Below, piece by piece: positions 57,917 through 64,000 of a stretch of 64,000 bases of DNA. The stretch comes from DASZIT01 sp052143315. Lineage in GTDB: Bacteria > Actinomycetota > Acidimicrobiia > Acidimicrobiales > RAAP-2. The DNA lies in assembly GCA_052143315.1 (NCBI GenBank), contig JBKQTE010000057.1, positions 1-64,000 of the forward strand, read 5' to 3'. The translations under genes were made by a program, and so were the position numbers. Position 1 is the stretch's first letter. The number at the start of each line of letters is the position of its first letter. The notes beneath the pieces were generated by a model. That model ran no database searches. It was not told the DNA's origin and worked only from the letters and a program-made list of their open reading frames with translations.

Positions 57917-58591
57917 TCAGTGGCCCCCGAGCTTCCCGGCGGCCAGATCCTCGGCCATGGCCCATCCGAACGCCACCAGCCGGCCGCCGGTGGCGAGGTC
58001 GACCTCCTCGAAGAAGAGGCCCACCTCGTCGGGCGCGGTCACCTTGGGCCCACCGTGGTCGAACCCGCCCGCCTCGCAGCCGTCACCGGTCAGCACGAAG
58101 GTGCGGTCGTCGATACGGCCGTCGGCCCCGAAGCGCTTGGCCAGACGGCGTCCCCAGGCCCGCTCCTCGCCGGTGGCCTTGTGGTCCGAGCCCGGCACCA
58201 CGTCGGACAGGCCGGCGAACGCCCGGAACCCCTCGGCGGTCAGCAGGCGGGTCCCGATGAGGACGTCCTCGTCGGGGAAGGCCAGCAGGGCCCGGCGGTA
58301 CTTGTCGCCCATGATCGACCGGAGCACGGTGTCGGCCCGGACGGTGCGGTCGATGGTGGCGACCCCGATGAGCAGCGACGGGGTGCCGCCGATGCGCTCG
58401 AGGGTGGAGAAGGAGTAGCCCCGCAGCTTGTTCCCCTCGCGGGCCCGGGTGACCAACACCCACTCCTCGCGCTGTTTGGACAGGAACCCGATGTCGAAGC
58501 GGGGCTCCCGCTCAGCGCACAGGTCGGCCATCTCGGCCAGCTCGGCGTCGCTGAGCGACGTGCAGTCCTTGGTCTCCACCTGGATGGACAT
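57917..58591 (-). CDS. Conserved-looking protein of unknown function
   Basis: 224-aa soluble protein with strong coding bias. The opening VETKDCTSLSDAELAEMADLCAERE and the stretch VLVTRAREGNKLRGYSFSTLERIGGTPSLLIGVA have the alternating beta/alpha look of an acyltransferase (GNAT-like) fold, but no acetyl-CoA motif is convincing. GAGGAG lies about 10 nt before the ATG at 58591. Neighbours (Rrf2 and dnaE) give no functional hint. Confidence 0.75.
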   Translation of the reverse strand: MSIQVETKDCTSLSDAELAEMADLCAEREPRFDIGFLSKQREEWVLVTRAREGNKLRGYSFSTLERIGGTPSLLIGVATIDRTVRADTVLRSIMGDKYRRALLAFPDEDVLIGTRLLTAEGFRAFAGLSDVVPGSDHKATGEERAWGRRLAKRFGADGRIDDRTFVLTGDGCEAGGFDHGGPKVTAPDEVGLFFEEVDLATGGRLVAFGWAMAEDLAAGKLGGH

Positions 58592-58829
58592 ATGTCGTTC
58601 CGTACTCCTCGGTTGCCCTGCGGATCAGTCAACGGCCCGGATCTCCGAGCGACCCACGCTCCGCCGGAACGGAGCCTGGAGTGCCCCCGATGAGGGAGCC
58701 GTCAACCGATTTTACGGGATTTGCCGCCCCCTGTCGTATCCGGCCGCACCGGACGGCGACCGGGTGGGTGCCGGTGCTCGCGAACCATCCGTCAAAATAG
58801 CTGCTGACCAGCACCGATGCCCGAATGAG
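58592..58829. other. Gap between dnaE and the unknown gene
   Basis: About 240 bp. The minus strand carries TTGACG and TTGACT hexamers near 58690 and 58630 without well-placed -10 boxes. No gene, RNA or repeat was recognised; it probably holds the promoter of the unknown gene and the dnaE terminator. Confidence 0.4.
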
Positions 58830-61800
58830 TCAGCTGAGAATGGCGTTGGGGCCGAGCAGCACCCGGAGCTCGCCGACCAGACCCCGCCGGCTGTCCACCC
58901 GGAATTCGGACGGGAGGCGGATGACCGTCTCGCCGACATGGAGGAAGACGGGGGAGTCGCCCGGATGCTCGGCCAGCAGCCGCTTGAGCTCGTTGACCTT
59001 GGTGTCGGTCAGGGCGTTGACCGGCAGCACCACCCGGAGATCGGTGGAGCCCTCGATGACCAGCTCGGGACGCTGGATCTCCATGCACACCAGCTTGATC
59101 CGCTCGTCGCGCATGTCGACCCGACCCTTGATCACCGCGATCACGTCGTCGTCGAGCAGGGCGCCGATCTCCCCCATGGTCTTCGGGAAGACGAACACCT
59201 CCACCGAGGCCTGGAGGTCCTCGAGCACGAAGGTGGCCATGAGGTCGCCTTTTTTGGTGTACCGACGGGCGAGCTCGGTGATGACCCCACCCACCGTCCT
59301 GATCTGCCCGTCACCGCCGAACGAGCCGTCGGGAGACTCGGTGTCGAGGTCGCGCAGCTCAGCCAGGGAGCAGTCGGTGAGGCGGGCCAGGGAGCCCTCC
59401 AGGCCCATGAGCGGGTGGTCGCTGATGTACAGCCCGAGCATCTCCTTCTCGAAGGCGAGGCGCTGGGACTTGTCGAACTCGAGGTCGGGGATGGGGACGC
59501 GGGTGTCGCCGAATCCGACGGCTTGGCCCTCGGACTCGACCTCCAGGGAGGCGAAGAGCGACACCACGCCGGCGTCGTGCTGGCGCCGGCGCTCCAGGGT
59601 CAGGTCGACGATCTCCTCGAAGTTCAGGCAGAGGCCGCGCCTCGGGTGCCCGAGGGAGTCGAACGCCCCCGCCTTGATCAGCGACTCGATGGTCCGCTTG
59701 TTCAGCACCTGGGGGTCGACCCGCTGGCAGAAGTCGTAGAAGTCTACGTAGGTACCGTGCTGCTCCCGCTCGGCCACGATGTGGGCAACCAGGCCGCTGC
59801 CCACGTTCCGGATGGCCGCCATGCCGAAGGTGATGGCACCGGGGATGTCGGTACCCGGCCCCTCGGTGCCGTCCCGGCTCGAGTAGTCGGCGGCGAAGTC
59901 GGCCAGCGACCGGTTGACGTCGGGCACCAGCACCCGGATCCCCATCACCCGGCACTCGGCCAGGTAGACGGCCGTCTTGTCCTTGTTGTCCTTCACCGAG
60001 GTGAGCAGGGCCGCGAAGTACTCGACCGGGTAGTGGGCCTTCAACCATGCCGTCTGGTAGGCGATGAACCCGTAGCCGTAGGAGTGGGACTTGTTGAAGG
60101 CGTAGTCGGCGAACGGCTCGATGATGTCGAAGAGGGCGGTGCCGATCGCCGCCCCGTAGCCGGTGGCCTCGCAGCCGGCCACGAACTTCTGGCGCTCGGC
60201 GGCGATGAGGACGCGGTCCTTCTTCCCACACGCCTTCCGGAGGTTGTCCGCCTCGGCCAGGGTGTAGCCGGCGAACTTCTGGGCCACCCGCATGACCGAC
60301 TCCTGGTAGATCATCAGGCCGTAGGTGTCGCCGAGGATCTCCTCCAGGTCGTGGTGGAGGTAGGTGACCTGTTGACGCCCGTTCTTCCGGTCGGCGTAGT
60401 CGCGGTGCATATTGGCCGCCATCGGCCCCGGCCGGTACAGGGCGACCAGGGCGGCCACGTCGTCGAAGGTGGTGGGGGCCAGCGACCGCATCAGCGACCG
60501 CATGGGGCCGCCCTCCAGCTGGAACACGCCCATCGAGTCGCCCCGGCGCAACATCACGAACGTCGGCTCGTCGTCGAGGGGGATCCGGTCGATGTCCGGC
60601 CGCTCACCGGTGGAGATCTGGATCAGGTCGAGGGCCCGCTCGATGACCGACAGGTTGCGCAGCCCGAGGAAGTCCATCTTCAGGAGCCCGAGGTTCTCCA
60701 CCCCGTGCATCTCGTACTGGGTGACCACCGGGGCATCGTCGGGGTTGTTGCCGTCCGGCTTGCGCTGGATGGGGACGTACTCGGTGAGGGGCTGGTCGGT
60801 GATCACCACCGCGGCGGCGTGGATGCCGTCCTGGCGGCGGAGCCCTTCGAGCCCTTTGGCCACGTCGATCACCTTCTGCGCCTCGGGGTCGGCGTCGTAC
60901 ATGGCCCGCAGCTCGCCGGCGGCGGCGAACCCGTCCTCGTAGCCCTCGGTCTTGTCCAGGCAGGCGGCCAGGGGGGTGTCCCGGCCCATGAGCAGCGGCG
61001 GCATGGCCTTGGCGATCCTGTCACCGACGATGTACGGGTAGCCCAGAACCCGGGCGGCGTCGCGCACCGCGGCCCGGGCCTTGATGGTGGAGAAGGTGAC
61101 GATCTGGGCGACGTGGTCGGACCCGTACCGCTCGGCCGCGTACTTGATCATGTCACCGCGGTACCGCTCGTCGAAGTCCATGTCGATGTCGGGCATCTGG
61201 ATGCGGCCGGGGTTGAGGAACCGCTCGAAGAGGAGGTCGTACTTGATGGGGTCGAGGTCGACGATCTGCAGGCAGTACGCCACGCAGCACCCGGCCGCCG
61301 AGCCGCGCCCGGGGCCGACCCGGATCCCCCGGGACCGGGCGAAGCGGATCAGGTCCCACACCACCAGGAAGTAGGCGGAGAAGCCCATGTCCCCGATGAC
61401 GCCGAGCTCGTAGTCGAGCCGCTCGAGGACGCCGGCGGGGATGGGATGGCCGTAGCGCTCCTTGGCCCCTTCGACGCTGAGGTGCCGCAGGTACTGGGCC
61501 GCCCGGTCCTCGTAGGTGTCGCCGACGAACTCGTCCGGCACCGGGAACCGGGGGAGGCTCGGCCGCCCGAATTCGATCTCCACGTTGGCCCGCTCGGCGA
61601 TGAGGAGGGTGTTGTCGCAGGCCTCGGGGAGCTCGGTGAAGAGGTGGCGCATCTCCGCCGCGCTCTTCAGGTAGTGCTCCTCGCCGTGGAACTTGAACCG
61701 CTTGGGGTCGTCGATGGTGGCGCCGGTCTGGACGCAGAGGAGGGCGTCGTGGGCGACGCTGTCGGCTCGGTGGGTGTAGTGGCTGTCGTTGGTGGCCAGC

Positions 61801-62492
61801 AGCGGGGCGCCGATCCGGCGGGCGATCTCCACCAGCGCCGGGTTGGTCTTGTGCTGCTCGGGGAGACCGTGGTCCTGGAGCTCGACGAAGAGGTTGTCCT
61901 TGCCGAAGATGTCCTGGAGCCGCCCGGCCAGCGTCTCGGCCTTCACCTGGTCGTCGGCCAGCAGCGCCTGTAGCACCACCCCGCCCAGGCAGCCGGTGGT
62001 GGCGATCAACCCGGTGTGGTGGCGCTCGAGCAGCTCCCAGTCGAGGCGGGGCTTGTAGTAGTACCCCTCCAGGTAGGCCGCCGAGGAGAGTTTGAGGAGG
62101 TTCCGGTAGCCCTCGGTGGTCTCGGCCAGCAGGGTCAGGTGGTAGTAGAGCTTCTCCCCGCCGTCGACGTCCCCGCCGGTGTCGTCCACCTTGCCGCGCC
62201 GGACCGGGCGCTCGTGGCGCGACTCCCCGGCCATGTAGGCCTCGGTGCCGATGACCGGGTTGATGCCCGCCTTCCGGCAGGCGGCGTAGAAGTCGAGGAC
62301 CCCGTACATGTTGCCGTGGTCGGTGATGCCGAGGGCCGGTTGGCCGTCCTCGACTGCCGCCTGGACCAGGTCCTTGACCCGGGCGGCACCGTCGAGCATC
62401 GAGAACTCGGTGTGGGTGTGCAGGTGGGTGAACGACCGTGATGCCAACGCCCCGGGGCCTTCCTCGCTACCATCGCTGACTGGCTTCTCCAC
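58830..62492 (-). CDS. dnaE: DNA polymerase III alpha subunit
   Basis: Replicative polymerase catalytic subunit, 1,220 aa. The N-terminal PHP domain (FTHLHTHTEFSMLDG, ITDHGNMYG) has its metal His residues. The polymerase core carries GPGRGSAAGCC and catalytic Asp residues PDIDMDFDERYR at about 431-442. The helix-hairpin-helix region, the clamp-binding region and an OB fold (about 990-1080, RTVGGVITELARR) follow. GTG at 62492 was chosen; the frame is open to 62744, but that upstream part is Pro/Arg-rich and overlaps bpa. An antisense frame over it is a shadow. Confidence 0.97.
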   Translation of the reverse strand: MEKPVSDGSEEGPGALASRSFTHLHTHTEFSMLDGAARVKDLVQAAVEDGQPALGITDHGNMYGVLDFYAACRKAGINPVIGTEAYMAGESRHERPVRRGKVDDTGGDVDGGEKLYYHLTLLAETTEGYRNLLKLSSAAYLEGYYYKPRLDWELLERHHTGLIATTGCLGGVVLQALLADDQVKAETLAGRLQDIFGKDNLFVELQDHGLPEQHKTNPALVEIARRIGAPLLATNDSHYTHRADSVAHDALLCVQTGATIDDPKRFKFHGEEHYLKSAAEMRHLFTELPEACDNTLLIAERANVEIEFGRPSLPRFPVPDEFVGDTYEDRAAQYLRHLSVEGAKERYGHPIPAGVLERLDYELGVIGDMGFSAYFLVVWDLIRFARSRGIRVGPGRGSAAGCCVAYCLQIVDLDPIKYDLLFERFLNPGRIQMPDIDMDFDERYRGDMIKYAAERYGSDHVAQIVTFSTIKARAAVRDAARVLGYPYIVGDRIAKAMPPLLMGRDTPLAACLDKTEGYEDGFAAAGELRAMYDADPEAQKVIDVAKGLEGLRRQDGIHAAAVVITDQPLTEYVPIQRKPDGNNPDDAPVVTQYEMHGVENLGLLKMDFLGLRNLSVIERALDLIQISTGERPDIDRIPLDDEPTFVMLRRGDSMGVFQLEGGPMRSLMRSLAPTTFDDVAALVALYRPGPMAANMHRDYADRKNGRQQVTYLHHDLEEILGDTYGLMIYQESVMRVAQKFAGYTLAEADNLRKACGKKDRVLIAAERQKFVAGCEATGYGAAIGTALFDIIEPFADYAFNKSHSYGYGFIAYQTAWLKAHYPVEYFAALLTSVKDNKDKTAVYLAECRVMGIRVLVPDVNRSLADFAADYSSRDGTEGPGTDIPGAITFGMAAIRNVGSGLVAHIVAEREQHGTYVDFYDFCQRVDPQVLNKRTIESLIKAGAFDSLGHPRRGLCLNFEEIVDLTLERRRQHDAGVVSLFASLEVESEGQAVGFGDTRVPIPDLEFDKSQRLAFEKEMLGLYISDHPLMGLEGSLARLTDCSLAELRDLDTESPDGSFGGDGQIRTVGGVITELARRYTKKGDLMATFVLEDLQASVEVFVFPKTMGEIGALLDDDVIAVIKGRVDMRDERIKLVCMEIQRPELVIEGSTDLRVVLPVNALTDTKVNELKRLLAEHPGDSPVFLHVGETVIRLPSEFRVDSRRGLVGELRVLLGPNAILS

Positions 62493-62602
62493 AGGCTGTG
62501 GACGAGTTACAGCGGTGTCATTCCGACCATAGCGCGGTGGCGACGGGCGCGGAGTGGCAGTGCCGGATGCGGGGGTGGCGACGGGTGGCGCCCGCCCGAG
62601 GG

Positions 62603-63187
62603 CTACAGGTAGGTGCCGGGGCGTCCGACGTTGGGGCCGCCCCGGGGGAGCGACTGCTGGCGCATCTCGTCCAGCTGGGCCCGCGCCGCCACCTGCTGGG
62701 CCACCAGGGTCGCCTGGATGCCGTGGAAGAGGCCCTCGAGCCACCCGACCAGCTGGGCATGGGCGATCCGTAGCTCGGCGTCGGAGGGGGTGGGGGAGTC
62801 GAACGGGATGGAGACCCGGTCGAGCTCGGCGGTCAGGTCGGGCGACAGGCCGTCGGCCAGCTCGCGGATCGACTGCTCGTAGATCTCGCGCAGGCGGCCC
62901 CGGCTGGCCTCGTCCAGGGGCGCCAGGCGCACCTCCTCCAGGAGCTGCTTGACCATGGACCCGATGCGCAGCAGCTTGGCCGGCTGCTCGATCGACTCGG
63001 TGCGGTCCTCCTCGGCGGTGTCGGTCTCGTCGCCCGGGCCGGACCCGGGGGCGGCGACCACCATGTCGGGCTCGATGGCCGGCGGCACCTCGGTGTCGGC
63101 GTCGGTGCCTCCGTCGGCGTCAGTCTCGGCATCAGTCTCGGTGTCGGTGTCGGTGTCGGCGTCGGTGGGGTCTCCGTCGGTGCTCAT
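62603..63187 (-). CDS. bpa: Bacterial proteasome activator Bpa
   Basis: ATP-independent ring activator of the actinobacterial 20S proteasome, 194 aa. The core EQPAKLLRIGSMVKQLLEEV...APLDEASRGRLREIYEQSIRELADGL...PSDAELRIAHAQLVGWLEGLFHGIQ matches the mycobacterial protein (Rv3780) closely. The C-terminus is GTYL where the known gate-opening motif is GQYL, keeping the Tyr-Leu end. The N-terminal 60 residues are a Thr/Asp/Glu low-complexity stretch. prcA/prcB are not in the window. The start overlaps the upstream gene's stop. Confidence 0.94.
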   Translation of the reverse strand: MSTDGDPTDADTDTDTETDAETDADGGTDADTEVPPAIEPDMVVAAPGSGPGDETDTAEEDRTESIEQPAKLLRIGSMVKQLLEEVRLAPLDEASRGRLREIYEQSIRELADGLSPDLTAELDRVSIPFDSPTPSDAELRIAHAQLVGWLEGLFHGIQATLVAQQVAARAQLDEMRQQSLPRGGPNVGRPGTYL

Positions 63188-64000
63188 CCCCCGATGTTCC
63201 CATCTCCGGGGACCGCCAGCAGCGGGACCAGCATCTCGGCCGGGGTCAGCGAGCCGTGGCGGGCGACCAGCCCGGTCTCACCGGTGTCGGCCGGATCGAG
63301 GAAGGCGATGGGGGCGTAGGGCACCAGGGCGACGTCGCCGAGGCGGTCCACCACCCTGGCCCGGAGGGTGCCGCCGAACCAACCCTCGTCGAGCATCTGC
63401 TGGCGGGGCACCACCCAGGTGGACCCCGCGTACCGTTCCGAGGCGGTGGCCAGCAGGTCCCCGCCGGCGCCCGGCCGGGCGTGGAGCCAGCGGAACCGTC
63501 CCTCGCCGGACAGGAAGCGGGTGCCGGCCATCAGCTCGCTCCCCAGGAGCTCGACGCGGGCTCCCACGTCGACCTGGCCGTGGTCGGCGGTGACCACCAG
63601 GGTGGCCCCGGAAGGGAGTGCCCCGGCGATATCGGCCACCAGCCGGTCGACGGTCCGCAGCTCGGCGTCGTAGTGCCGGCCCAGGCCGTGCTCGTGGGCG
63701 ACCTTGTCGATCCCGTCGTAGTAGGCGTAGACGAACGGCTCGCCGCCGGCCACCAGCCCGGCCACCTCGACGGCGATCGACGACGCCACCTTGTAGCCGT
63801 GGAGCGGCGAGTCACCCAGGTGCGCGGCGGTGAAGCCGGTGCCGCCGAACTCGCTCTTGGACACCACCGGCACCGGGTGGGAGGCCCCGGGAAACGGGCG
63901 GAACGGCTGGTACGCGGCGGCCGGCACCAGGCGGCGGGCGTCCCGGGGTGGCCGGCTGCCCAACGTCCAGCGCAGCACGTTCATGATCTCGTCGCCGGTG
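63184..64000 (-). CDS. Alkaline phosphatase/phosphodiesterase superfamily protein, 3' part
   Basis: C-terminal about 270 residues of a metal-dependent phosphatase or nucleotide pyrophosphatase; the N-terminus with the nucleophile lies outside the window. The visible metal sites are YYDGIDKVAHEHG, VVTADHGQVD and RHGSLTPAEMLVPLL, supplying the second-half Asp and His ligands. A downstream bpa start overlaps its stop (ATGA), so the two are co-translated. Substrate unknown; PglZ-like or nucleotide pyrophosphatases are closest by motif. Confidence 0.85.
   Translation of the reverse strand, partial: TGDEIMNVLRWTLGSRPPRDARRLVPAAAYQPFRPFPGASHPVPVVSKSEFGGTGFTAAHLGDSPLHGYKVASSIAVEVAGLVAGGEPFVYAYYDGIDKVAHEHGLGRHYDAELRTVDRLVADIAGALPSGATLVVTADHGQVDVGARVELLGSELMAGTRFLSGEGRFRWLHARPGAGGDLLATASERYAGSTWVVPRQQMLDEGWFGGTLRARVVDRLGDVALVPYAPIAFLDPADTGETGLVARHGSLTPAEMLVPLLAVPGDGNIGG

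Noticed and set aside
58428..61973. Very long plus-strand open frame of over 1,100 codons
   Set aside because: It lies antisense to dnaE, whose motifs are intact. High GC leaves opposite frames open; the translation is Val/Gly/His/Leu-rich with no domains.
1..64000. tRNA, rRNA, tmRNA, oriC or parS sites
   Set aside because: Intergenic gaps were read for cloverleaf ends, DnaA boxes and TGTTTCACGTGAAACA-like sites; none was convincing.

Overview
The window is about 64 kb of very GC-rich DNA (third codon positions almost all G or C). Its gene order is that of a high-GC Gram-positive actinobacterium: pnp/M16/dapB, lexA next to a LysM gene and nrdR, a dcw cluster from mraZ to ftsZ followed by pgeF, yggS, sepF, yggT and divIVA, plus a proteasome activator (Bpa), DUF3040 and an FtsK translocase. 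The mix of an E. coli-type DapD, a murB inside the dcw cluster and many leaderless starts suggests class Acidimicrobiia rather than Mycobacteriales. That placement is inference. MurE carries the DNPR motif, so the wall should contain meso-diaminopimelate.

Region by region. 1-9.4 kb: 3' part of pnp, an M16 peptidase, dapB, two TetR genes with a ferritin-like di-iron protein, dapA and RNase J. 9.4-22.2 kb: ftsK, a D,D-carboxypeptidase, thrB, miaB, miaA, dapF, hflX, dapC, dapD and dapE. With dapA and dapB this gives the succinylase DAP/lysine branch from dihydrodipicolinate synthase to the epimerase. 22.2-26.3 kb: a DNA-damage block in which lexA and a divergent LysM gene share a control region with four LexA boxes, followed by nrdR, a PIG-L deacetylase and dinB. 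26.3-28.7 kb: DUF3040, a ROK sugar kinase, a small unknown protein and an HNH nuclease.

28.7-30.1 kb holds the most unusual object: a VapBC-like toxin-antitoxin pair between two 88-bp inverted repeats (about 90% identical). Each repeat contains a long perfect palindrome, and the palindromes differ by a compensated base pair. The pair is flanked by an 8-bp direct repeat. No transposase is present, so it looks like a non-autonomous mobile cassette.

30.1-49 kb: a lipoate-ligase-like gene, then the division and wall cluster mraZ-rsmH-ftsL-ftsI-murE-mraY-ftsW-murG-murC-murB-ftsQ-ftsZ-pgeF-yggS-sepF-yggT-divIVA. murF and murD are missing from their usual places. An 18-codon ORF, coupled at both ends, sits where murD normally lies. 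48-50.5 kb: a DksA-type zinc-finger protein with a histone-H1-like tail, lspA and an RluD-type synthase. 50.5-54.5 kb: an accessory lipid/ketone oxidation set (TetR, PF10118-type hydrolase, Baeyer-Villiger-type monooxygenase, SDR). 54.5-64 kb: a group 2 sigma factor, a phosphoglycerate-mutase-family protein, a channel-like membrane protein, an Rrf2 regulator, an unknown protein, dnaE, bpa and the end of a phosphatase-family gene.

A recurring regulatory theme is a TANNNT -10 box 6-9 nt upstream of the start codon (dapB, ftsK, thrB, miaB, dapD, nrdR, divIVA, vapB), which predicts leaderless mRNAs. In three places (before a tetR gene, dapA and the LysM gene) the predicted leaderless start opens a 12-18 codon upstream ORF whose stop overlaps or nearly touches the main start. 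No tRNA, rRNA, CRISPR array or insertion sequence was seen.
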